From: Apostichopus japonicus
Taxonomy: Eukaryota > Echinodermata > Holothuroidea > Aspidochirotida > Stichopodidae
Direction: 5' to 3'
Length of the DNA stretch: 64,000 nucleotides
Assembly: GCF_037975245.1 (NCBI RefSeq)
Contig: NC_092563.1
Coordinates: 21,210,699 to 21,274,698, forward strand
Every line of letters starts with the position of its first letter. Within the stretch, counting starts at the first letter, position 1. Made by a program: the position numbers and the translations under genes. The notes under the pieces are model-generated. The model saw only the letters and a list, made by a program, of their open reading frames with translations. It did no database searches and was not told where the DNA came from. This document shows positions 24,601-36,600 of this stretch, one piece after another.

Positions 24601-27600
24601 GATTTATATCAGCTGCTGTCGTGGCGCGGTTGGTTGCGCTCGAGAGCGTGACGTGTTTTGGGTCCTGGGCTCGAGACCCGGCCACGGCAGTTTGCTTTTG
24701 CAGCGCTCTCATAGGGTTCTCTGGAACTTTAAGTATTAGGAACGAACATAGATTTATATCAGCTGCTGTCGTGGCGCGGTTGGTTGCGCTCGAGAGCGTG
24801 ACGTGTTTTGGGTCCTGGGCTCGAGACCCGACCACGGCAGTTTGCTTTTGCAGCGCTCTCATAGGGTTCTCTGGAACTTTAAGTATTAGGAACGAACATA
24901 GATTTATATCAGCTGCTGTCGTGGCGCGGTTGGTTGCGCTCGAGAGCGTGACGTGTTTTGGGTCCTGGGCTCGAGACCCGACCACGGCAGTTTGCTTTTG
25001 CAGCGCTCTCATAGGGTTCTCTGGAACTTTAAGTATTAGGAACGAACATAGATTTATATCAGCTGCTGTCGTGGCGCGGTTGGTTGCGCTCGAGAGCGTG
25101 ACGTGTTTTGGGTCCTGGGCTCGAGACCCGGCCACGGCAGTTTGCTTTTGCAGCGCTCTCATAGGGTTCTCTGGAACTTTAAGTATTAGGAACGAACATA
25201 GATTTATATCAGCTGCTGTCGTGGCGCGGTTGGTTGCGCTCGAGAGCGTGACGTGTTTTGGGTCCTGGGCTCGAGACCCGGCCACGGCAGTTTGCTTTTG
25301 CAGCGCTCTCATAGGGTTCTCTGGAACTTTAAGTATTAGGAACGAACATAGATTTATATCAGCTGCTGTCGTGGCGCGGTTGGTTGCGCTCGAGAGCGTG
25401 ACGTGTTTTGGGTCCTGGGCTCGAGACCCGACCACGGCAGTTTGCTTTTGCAGCGCTCTCATAGGGTTCTCTGGAACTTTAAGTATTAGGAACGAACATA
25501 GATTTATATCAGCTGCTGTCGTGGCGCGGTTGGTTGCGCTCGAGAGCGTGACGTGTTTTGGGTCCTGGGCTCGAGACCCGACCACGGCAGTTTGCTTTTG
25601 CAGCGCTCTCATAGGGTTCTCTGGAACTTTAAGTATTAGGAACGAACATAGATTTATATCAGCTGCTGTCGTGGCGCGGTTGGTTGCGCTCGAGAGCGTG
25701 ACGTGTTTTGGGTCCTGGGCTCGAGACCCGGCCACGGCAGTTTGCTTTTGCAGCGCTCTCATAGGGTTCTCTGGAACTTTAAGTATTAGGAACGAACATA
25801 GATTTATATCAGCTGCTGTCGTGGCGCGGTTGGTTGCGCTCGAGAGCGTGACGTGTTTTGGGTCCTGGGCTCGAGACCCGGCCACGGCAGTTTGCTTTTG
25901 CAGCGCTCTCATAGGGTTCTCTGGAACTTTAAGTATTAGGAACGAACATAGATTTATATCAGCTGCTGTCGTGGCGCGGTTGGTTGCGCTCGAGAGCGTG
26001 ACGTGTTTTGGGTCCTGGGCTCGAGACCCGGCCACGGCAGTTTGCTTTTGCAGCGCTCTCATAGGGTTCTCTGGAACTTTAAGTATTAGGAACGAACATA
26101 GATTTATATCAGCTGCTGTCGTGGCGCGGTTGGTTGCGCTCGAGAGCGTGACGTGTTTTGGGTCCTGGGCTCGAGACCCGGCCACGGCAGTTTGCTTTTG
26201 CAGCGCTCTCATAGGGTTCTCTGGAACTTTAAGTATTAGGAACGAACATAGATTTATATCAGCTGCTGTCGTGGCGCGGTTGGTTGCGCTCGAGAGCGTG
26301 ACGTGTTTTGGGTCCTGGGCTCGAGACCCGGCCACGGCAGTTTGCTTTTGCAGCGCTCTCATAGGGTTCTCTGGAACTTTAAGTATTAGGAACGAACATA
26401 GATTTATATCAGCTGCTGTCGTGGCGCGGTTGGTTGCGCTCGAGAGCGTGACGTGTTTTGGGTCCTGGGCTCGAGACCCGACCACGGCAGTTTGCTTTTG
26501 CAGCGCTCTCATAGGGTTCTCTGGAACTTTAAGTATTAGGAACGAACATAGATTTATATCAGCTGCTGTCGTGGCGCGGTTGGTTGCGCTCGAGAGCGTG
26601 ACGTGTTTTGGGTCCTGGGCTCGAGACCCGGCCACGGCAGTTTGCTTTTGCAGCGCTCTCATAGGGTTCTCTGGAACTTTAAGTATTAGGAACGAACATA
26701 GATTTATATCAGCTGCTGTCGTGGCGCGGTTGGTTGCGCTCGAGAGCGTGACGTGTTTTGGGTCCTGGGCTCGAGACCCGGCCACGGCAGTTTGCTTTTG
26801 CAGCGCTCTCATAGGGTTCTCTGGAACTTTAAGTATTAGGAACGAACATAGATTTATATCAGCTGCTGTCGTGGCGCGGTTGGTTGCGCTCGAGAGCGTG
26901 ACGTGTTTTGGGTCCTGGGCTCGAGACCCGGCCACGGCAGTTTGCTTTTGCAGCGCTCTCATAGGGTTCTCTGGAACTTTAAGTATTAGGAACGAACATA
27001 GATTTATATCAGCTGCTGTCGTGGCGCGGTTGGTTGCGCTCGAGAGCGTGACGTGTTTTGGGTCCTGGGCTCGAGACCCGACCACGGCAGTTTGCTTTTG
27101 CAGCGCTCTCATAGGGTTCTCTGGAACTTTAAGTATTAGGAACGAACATAGATTTATATCAGCTGCTGTCGTGGCGCGGTTGGTTGCGCTCGAGAGCGTG
27201 ACGTGTTTTGGGTCCTGGGCTCGAGACCCGGCCACGGCAGTTTGCTTTTGCAGCGCTCTCATAGGGTTCTCTGGAACTTTAAGTATTAGGAACGAACATA
27301 GATTTATATCAGCTGCTGTCGTGGCGCGGTTGGTTGCGCTCGAGAGCGTGACGTGTTTTGGGTCCTGGGCTCGAGACCCGGCCACGGCAGTTTGCTTTTG
27401 CAGCGCTCTCATAGGGTTCTCTGGAACTTTAAGTATTAGGAACGAACATAGATTTATATCAGCTGCTGTCGTGGCGCGGTTGGTTGCGCTCGAGAGCGTG
27501 ACGTGTTTTGGGTCCTGGGCTCGAGACCCGGCCACGGCAGTTTGCTTTTGCAGCGCTCTTATAGGGTTCTCTGGAACTTTAAGTATTAGGAACGAACATA

Positions 27601-30600
27601 GATTTATATCAGCTGCTGTCGTGGCGCGGTTGGTTGCGCTCGAGAGCGTGACGTGTTTTGGGTCCTGGGCTCGAGACCCGGCCACGGCAGTTTGCTTTTG
27701 CAGCGCTCTCATAGGGTTCTCTGGAACTTTAAGTATTAGGAACGAACATAGATTTATATCAGCTGCTGTCGTGGCGCGGTTGGTTGCGCTCGAGAGCGTG
27801 ACGTGTTTTGGGTCCTGGGCTCGAGACCCGACCACGGCAGTTTGCTTTTGCAGCGCTCTCATAGGGTTCTCTGGAACTTTAAGTATTAGGAACGAACATA
27901 GATTTATATCAGCTGCTGTCGTGGCGCGGTTGGTTGCGCTCGAGAGCGTGACGTGTTTTGGGTCCTGGGCTCGAGACCCGGCCACGGCAGTTTGCTTTTG
28001 CAGCGCTCTCATAGGGTTCTCTGGAACTTTAAGTATTAGGAACGAACATAGATTTATATCAGCTGCTGTCGTGGCGCGGTTGGTTGCGCTCGAGAGCGTG
28101 ACGTGTTTTGGGTCCTGGGCTCGAGACCCGGCCACGGCAGTTTGCTTTTGCAGCGCTCTCATAGGGTTCTCTGGAACTTTAAGTATTAGGAACGAACATA
28201 GATTTATATCAGCTGCTGTCGTGGCGCGGTTGGTTGCGCTCGAGAGCGTGACGTGTTTTGGGTCCTGGGCTCGAGACCCGGCCACGGCAGTTTGCTTTTG
28301 CAGCGCTCTCATAGGGTTCTCTGGAACTTTAAGTATTAGGAACGAACATAGATTTATATCAGCTGCTGTCGTGGCGCGGTTGGTTGCGCTCGAGAGCGTG
28401 ACGTGTTTTGGGTCCTGGGCTCGAGACCCGGCCACGGCAGTTTGCTTTTGCAGCGCTCTCATAGGGTTCTCTGGAACTTTAAGTATTAGGAACGAACATA
28501 GATTTATATCAGCTGCTGTCGTGGCGCGGTTGGTTGCGCTCGAGAGCGTGACGTGTTTTGGGTCCTGGGCTCGAGACCCGGCCACGGCAGTTTGCTTTTG
28601 CAGCGCTCTCATAGGGTTCTCTGGAACTTTAAGTATTAGGAACGAACATAGATTTATATCAGCTGCTGTCGTGGCGCGGTTGGTTGCGCTCGAGAGCGTG
28701 ACGTGTTTTGGGTCCTGGGCTCGAGACCCGGCCACGGCAGTTTGCTTTTGCAGCGCTCTCATAGGGTTCTCTGGAACTTTAAGTATTAGGAACGAACATA
28801 GATTTATATCAGCTGCTGTCGTGGCGCGGTTGGTTGCGCTCGAGAGCGTGACGTGTTTTGGGTCCTGGGCTCGAGACCCGGCCACGGCAGTTTGCTTTTG
28901 CAGCGCTCTCATAGGGTTCTCTGGAACTTTAAGTATTAGGAACGAACATAGATTTATATCAGCTGCTGTCGTGGCGCGGTTGGTTGCGCTCGAGAGCGTG
29001 ACGTGTTTTGGGTCCTGGGCTCGAGACCCGGCCACGGCAGTTTGCTTTTGCAGCGCTCTCATAGGGTTCTCTGGAACTTTAAGTATTAGGAACGAACATA
29101 GATTTATATCAGCTGCTGTCGTGGCGCGGTTGGTTGCGCTCGAGAGCGTGACGTGTTTTGGGTCCTGGGCTCGAGACCCGGCCACGGCAGTTTGCTTTTG
29201 CAGCGCTCTCATAGGGTTCTCTGGAACTTTAAGTATTAGGAACGAACATAGATTTATATCAGCTGCTGTCGTGGCGCGGTTGGTTGCGCTCGAGAGCGTG
29301 ACGTGTTTTGGGTCCTGGGCTCGAGACCCGGCCACGGCAGTTTGCTTTTGCAGCGCTCTCATAGGGTTCTCTGGAACTTTAAGTATTAGGAACGAACATA
29401 GATTTATATCAGCTGCTGTCGTGGCGCGGTTGGTTGCGCTCGAGAGCGTGACGTGTTTTGGGTCCTGGGCTCGAGACCCGGCCACGGCAGTTTGCTTTTG
29501 CAGCGCTCTCATAGGGTTCTCTGGAACTTTAAGTATTAGGAACGAACATAGATTTATATCAGCTGCTGTCGTGGCGCGGTTGGTTGCGCTCGAGAGCGTG
29601 ACGTGTTTTGGGTCCTGGGCTCGAGACCCGGCCACGGCAGTTTGCTTTTGCAGCGCTCTCATAGGGTTCTCTGGAACTTTAAGTATTAGGAACGAACATA
29701 GATTTATATCAGCTGCTGTCGTGGCGCGGTTGGTTGCGCTCGAGAGCGTGACGTGTTTTGGGTCCTGGGCTCGAGACCCGGCCACGGCAGTTTGCTTTTG
29801 CAGCGCTCTCATAGGGTTCTCTGGAACTTTAAGTATTAGGAACGAACATAGATTTATATCAGCTGCTGTCGTGGCGCGGTTGGTTGCGCTCGAGAGCGTG
29901 ACGTGTTTTGGGTCCTGGGCTCGAGACCCGGCCACGGCAGTTTGCTTTTGCAGCGCTCTCATAGGGTTCTCTGGAACTTTAAGTATTAGGAACGAACATA
30001 GATTTATATCAGCTGCTGTCGTGGCGCGGTTGGTTGCGCTCGAGAGCGTGACGTGTTTTGGGTCCTGGGCTCGAGACCCGGCCACGGCAGTTTGCTTTTG
30101 CAGCGCTCTCATAGGGTTCTCTGGAACTTTAAGTATTAGGAACGAACATAGATTTATATCAGCTGCTGTCGTGGCGCGGTTGGTTGCGCTCGAGAGCGTG
30201 ACGTGTTTTGGGTCCTGGGCTCGAGACCCGGCCACGGCAGTTTGCTTTTGCAGCGCTCTCATAGGGTTCTCTGGAACTTTAAGTATTAGGAACGAACATA
30301 GATTTATATCAGCTGCTGTCGTGGCGCGGTTGGTTGCGCTCGAGAGCGTGACGTGTTTTGGGTCCTGGGCTCGAGACCCGGCCACGGCAGTTTGCTTTTG
30401 CAGCGCTCTCATAGGGTTCTCTGGAACTTTAAGTATTAGGAACGAACATAGATTTATATCAGCTGCTGTCGTGGCGCGGTTGGTTGCGCTCGAGAGCGTG
30501 ACGTGTTTTGGGTCCTGGGCTCGAGACCCGGCCACGGCAGTTTGCTTTTGCAGCGCTCTCATAGGGTTCTCTGGAACTTTAAGTATTAGGAACGAACATA

Positions 30601-33600
30601 GATTTATATCAGCTGCTGTCGTGGCGCGGTTGGTTGCGCTCGAGAGCGTGACGTGTTTTGGGTCCTGGGCTCGAGACCCGGCCACGGCAGTTTGCTTTTG
30701 CAGCGCTCTCATAGGGTTCTCTGGAACTTTAAGTATTAGGAACGAACATAGATTTATATCAGCTGCTGTCGTGGCGCGGTTGGTTGCGCTCGAGAGCGTG
30801 ACGTGTTTTGGGTCCTGGGCTCGAGACCCGGCCACGGCAGTTTGCTTTTGCAGCGCTCTCATAGGGTTCTCTGGAACTTTAAGTATTAGGAACGAACATA
30901 GATTTATATCAGCTGCTGTCGTGGCGCGGTTGGTTGCCCTCGAGAGCGTGACGTGTTTTGGGTCCTGGGCTCGAGACCCGGCCACGGCAGTTTGCTTTTG
31001 CAGCGCTCTCATAGGGTTCTCTGGAACTTTAAGTATTAGGAACGAACATAGATTTATATCAGCTGCTGTCGTGGCGCGGTTGGTTGCGCTCGAGAGCGTG
31101 ACGTGTTTTGGGTCCTGGGCTCGAGACCCGGCCACGGCAGTTTGCTTTTGCAGCGCTCTCATAGGGTTCTCTGGAACTTTAAGTATTAGGAACGAACATA
31201 GATTTATATCAGCTGCTGTCGTGGCGCGGTTGGTTGCGCTCGAGAGCGTGACGTGTTTTGGGTCCTGGGCTCGAGACCCGGCCACGGCAGTTTGCTTTTG
31301 CAGCGCTCTCATAGGGTTCTCTGGAACTTTAAGTATTAGGAACGAACATAGATTTATATCAGCTGCTGTCGTGGCGCGGTTGGTTGCGCTCGAGAGCGTG
31401 ACGTGTTTTGGGTCCTGGGCTCGAGACCCGGCCACGGCAGTTTGCTTTTGCAGCGCTCTCATAGGGTTCTCTGGAACTTTAAGTATTAGGAACGAACATA
31501 GATTTATATCAGCTGCTGTCGTGGCGCGGTTGGTTGCGCTCGAGAGCGTGACGTGTTTTGGGTCCTGGGCTCGAGACCCGGCCACGGCAGTTTGCTTTTG
31601 CAGCGCTCTCATAGGGTTCTCTGGAACTTTAAGTATTAGGAACGAACATAGATTTATATCAGCTGCTGTCGTGGCGCGGTTGGTTGCGCTCGAGAGCGTG
31701 ACGTGTTTTGGGTCCTGGGCTCGAGACCCGGCCACGGCAGTTTGCTTTTGCAGCGCTCTCATAGGGTTCTCTGGAACTTTAAGTATTAGGAACGAACATA
31801 GATTTATATCAGCTGCTGTCGTGGCGCGGTTGGTTGCCCTCGAGAGCGTGACGTGTTTTGGGTCCTGGGCTCGAGACCCGGCCACGGCAGTTTGCTTTTG
31901 CAGCGCTCTCATAGGGTTCTCTGGAACTTTAAGTATTAGGAACGAACATAGATTTATATCAGCTGCTGTCGTGGCGCGGTTGGTTGCGCTCGAGAGCGTG
32001 ACGTGTTTTGGGTCCTGGGCTCGAGACCCGGCCACGGCAGTTTGCTTTTGCAGCGCTCTCATAGGGTTCTCTGGAACTTTAAGTATTAGGAACGAACATA
32101 GATTTATATCAGCTGCTGTCGTGGCGCGGTTGGTTGCGCTCGAGAGCGTGACGTGTTTTGGGTCCTGAGCTCGAGACCCGGCCACGGCAGTTTGCTTTTG
32201 CAGCGCTCTCATAGGGTTCTCTGGAACTTTAAGTATTAGGAACGAACATAGATTTATATCAGCTGCTGTCGTGGCGCGGTTGGTTGCGCTCGAGAGCGTG
32301 ACGTGTTTTGGGTCCTGGGCTCGAGACCCGGCCACGGCAGTTTGCTTTTGCAGCGCTCTCATAGGGTTCTCTGGAACTTTAAGTATTAGGAACGAACATA
32401 GATTTATATCAGCTGCTGTCGTGGCGCGGTTGGTTGCGCTCGAGAGCGTGACGTGTTTTGGGTCCTGGGCTCGAGACCCGGCCACGGCAGTTTGCTTTTG
32501 CAGCGCTCTCATAGGGTTCTCTGGAACTTTAAGTATTAGGAACGAACATAGATTTATATCAGCTGCTGTCGTGGCGCGGTTGGTTGCGCTCGAGAGCGTG
32601 ACGTGTTTTGGGTCCTGGGCTCGAGACCCGGCCACGGCAGTTTGCTTTTGCAGCGCTCTCATAGGGTTCTCTGGAACTTTAAGTATTAGGAACGAACATA
32701 GATTTATATCAGCTGCTGTCGTGGCGCGGTTGGTTGCGCTCGAGAGCGTGACGTGTTTTGGGTCCTGGGCTCGAGACCCGGCCACTGCAGTTTGCTTTTG
32801 CAGCGCTCTCATAGGGTTCTCTGGAACTTTAAGTATTAGGAACGAACATAGATTTATATCAGCTGCTGTCGTGGCGCGGTTGGTTGCGCTCGAGAGCGTG
32901 ACGTGTTTTGGGTCCTGGGCTCGAGACCCGACCACGGCAGTTTGCTTTTGCAGCGCTCTCATAGGGTTCTCTGGAACTTTAAGTATTAGGAACGAACATA
33001 GATTTATATCAGCTGCTGTCGTGGCGCGGTTGGTTGCGCTCGAGAGCGTGACGTGTTTTGGGTCCTGGGCTCGAGACCCGGCCACGGCAGTTTGCTTTTG
33101 CAGCGCTCTCATAGGGTTCTCTGGAACTTTAAGTATTAGGAACGAACATAGATTTATATCAGCTGCTGTCGTGGCGCGGTTGGTTGCGCTCGAGAGCGTG
33201 ACGTGTTTTGGGTCCTGGGCTCGAGACCCGGCCACGGCAGTTTGCTTTTGCAGCGCTCTCATAGGGTTCTCTGGAACTTTAAGTATTAGGAACGAACATA
33301 GATTTATATCAGCTGCTGTCGTGGCGCGGTTGGTTGCGCTCGAGAGCGTGACGTGTTTTGGGTCCTGGGCTCGAGACCCGACCACGGCAGTTTGCTTTTG
33401 CAGCGCTCTCATAGGGTTCTCTGGAACTTTAAGTATTAGGAACGAACATAGATTTATATCAGCTGCTGTCGTGGCGCGGTTGGTTGCGCTCGAGAGCGTG
33501 ACGTGTTTTGGGTCCTGGGCTCGAGACCCGACCACGGCAGTTTGCTTTTGCAGCGCTCTCATAGGGTTCTCTGGAACTTTAAGTATTAGGAACGAACATA

Positions 33601-36600
33601 GATTTATATCAGCTGCTGTCGTGGCGCGGTTGGTTGCGCTCGAGAGCGTGACGTGTTTTGGGTCCTGGGCTCGAGACCCGACCACGGCAGTTTGCTTTTG
33701 CAGCGCTCTCATAGGGTTCTCTGGAACTTTAAGTATTAGGAACGAACATAGATTTATATCAGCTGCTGTCGTGGCGCGGTTGGTTGCGCTCGAGAGCGTG
33801 ACGTGTTTTGGGTCCTGGGCTCGAGACCCGGCCACGGCAGTTTGCTTTTGCAGCGCTCTCATAGGGTTCTCTGGAACTTTAAGTATTAGGAACGAACATA
33901 GATTTATATCAGCTGCTGTCGTGGCGCGGTTGGTTGCGCTCGAGAGCGTGACGTGTTTTGGGTCCTGGGCTCGAGACCCGGCCACGGCAGTTTGCTTTTG
34001 CAGCGCTCTCATAGGGTTCTCTGGAACTTTAAGTATTAGGAACGAACATAGATTTATATCAGCTGCTGTCGTGGCGCGGTTGGTTGCGCTCGAGAGCGTG
34101 ACGTGTTTTGGGTCCTGGGCTCGAGACCCGGCCACGGCAGTTTGCTTTTGCAGCGCTCTCATAGGGTTCTCTGGAACTTTAAGTATTAGGAACGAACATA
34201 GATTTATATCAGCTGCTGTCGTGGCGCGGTTGGTTGCGCTCGAGAGCGTGACGTGTTTTGGGTCCTGGGCTCGAGACCCGACCACGGCAGTTTGCTTTTG
34301 CAGCGCTCTCATAGGGTTCTCTGGAACTTTAAGTATTAGGAACGAACATAGATTTATATCAGCTGCTGTCGTGGCGCGGTTGGTTGCGCTCGAGAGCGTG
34401 ACGTGTTTTGGGTCCTGGGCTCGAGACCCGGCCACGGCAGTTTGCTTTTGCAGCGCTCTCATAGGGTTCTCTGGAACTTTAAGTATTAGGAACGAACATA
34501 GATTTATATCAGCTGCTGTCGTGGCGCGGTTGGTTGCGCTCGAGAGCGTGACGTGTTTTGGGTCCTGGGCTCGAGACCCGGCCACGGCAGTTTGCTTTTG
34601 CAGCGCTCTCATAGGGTTCTCTGGAACTTTAAGTATTAGGAACGAACATAGATTTATATCAGCTGCTGTCGTGGCGCGGTTGGTTGCGCTCGAGAGCGTG
34701 ACGTGTTTTGGGTCCTGGGCTCGAGACCCGGCCACGGCAGTTTGCTTTTGCAGCGCTCTCATAGGGTTCTCTGGAACTTTAAGTATTAGGAACGAACATA
34801 GATTTATATCAGCTGCTGTCGTGGCGCGGTTGGTTGCGCTCGAGAGCGTGACGTGTTTTGGGTCCTGGGCTCGAGACCCGGCCACGGCAGTTTGCTTTTG
34901 CAGCGCTCTCATAGGGTTCTCTGGAACTTTAAGTATTAGGAACGAACATAGATTTATATCAGCTGCTGTCGTGGCGCGGTTGGTTGCGCTCGAGAGCGTG
35001 ACGTGTTTTGGGTCCTGGGCTCGAGACCCGGCCACGGCAGTTTGCTTTTGCAGCGCTCTCATAGGGTTCTCTGGAACTTTAAGTATTAGGAACGAACATA
35101 GATTTATATCAGCTGCTGTCGTGGCGCGGTTGGTTGCGCTCGAGAGCGTGACGTGTTTTGGGTCCTGGGCTCGAGACCCGGCCACGGCAGTTTGCTTTTG
35201 CAGCGCTCTCATAGGGTTCTCTGGAACTTTAAGTATTAGGAACGAACATAGATTTATATCAGCTGCTGTCGTGGCGCGGTTGGTTGCGCTCGAGAGCGTG
35301 ACGTGTTTTGGGTCCTGGGCTCGAGACCCGGCCACGGCAGTTTGCTTTTGCAGCGCTCTCATAGGGTTCTCTGGAACTTTAAGTATTAGGAACGAACATA
35401 GATTTATATCAGCTGCTGTCGTGGCGCGGTTGGTTGCGCTCGAGAGCGTGACGTGTTTTGGGTCCTGGGCTCGAGACCCGGCCACGGCAGTTTGCTTTTG
35501 CAGCGCTCTCATAGGGTTCTCTGGAACTTTAAGTATTAGGAACGAACATAGATTTATATCAGCTGCTGTCGTGGCGCGGTTGGTTGCGCTCGAGAGCGTG
35601 ACGTGTTTTGGGTCCTGGGCTCGAGACCCGGCCACGGCAGTTTGCTTTTGCAGCGCTCTCATAGGGTTCTCTGGAACTTTAAGTATTAGGAACGAACATA
35701 GATTTATATCAGCTGCTGTCGTGGCGCGGTTGGTTGCGCTCGAGAGCGTGACGTGTTTTGGGTCCTGGGCTCGAGACCCGGCCACGGCAGTTTGCTTTTG
35801 CAGCGCTCTCATAGGGTTCTCTGGAACTTTAAGTATTAGGAACGAACATAGATTTATATCAGCTGCTGTCGTGGCGCGGTTGGTTGCGCTCGAGAGCGTG
35901 ACGTGTTTTGGGTCCTGGGCTCGAGACCCGGCCACGGCAGTTTGCTTTTGCAGCGCTCTCATAGGGTTCTCTGGAACTTTAAGTATTAGGAACGAACATA
36001 GATTTATATCAGCTGCTGTCGTGGCGCGGTTGGTTGCGCTCGAGAGCGTGACGTGTTTTGGGTCCTGGGCTCGAGACCCGGCCACGGCAGTTTGCTTTTG
36101 CAGCGCTCTCATAGGGTTCTCTGGAACTTTAAGTATTAGGAACGAACATAGATTTATATCAGCTGCTGTCGTGGCGCGGTTGGTTGCGCTCGAGAGCGTG
36201 ACGTGTTTTGGGTCCTGGGCTCGAGACCCGGCCACGGCAGTTTGCTTTTGCAGCGCTCTCATAGGGTTCTCTGGAACTTTAAGTATTAGGAACGAACATA
36301 GATTTATATCAGCTGCTGTCGTGGCGCGGTTGGTTGCGCTCGAGAGCGTGACGTGTTTTGGGTCCTGGGCTCGAGACCCGGCCACGGCAGTTTGCTTTTG
36401 CAGCGCTCTCATAGGGTTCTCTGGAACTTTAAGTATTAGGAACGAACATAGATTTATATCAGCTGCTGTCGTGGCGCGGTTGGTTGCGCTCGAGAGCGTG
36501 ACGTGTTTTGGGTCCTGGGCTCGAGACCCGGCCACGGCAGTTTGCTTTTGCAGCGCTCTCATAGGGTTCTCTGGAACTTTAAGTATTAGGAACGAACATA

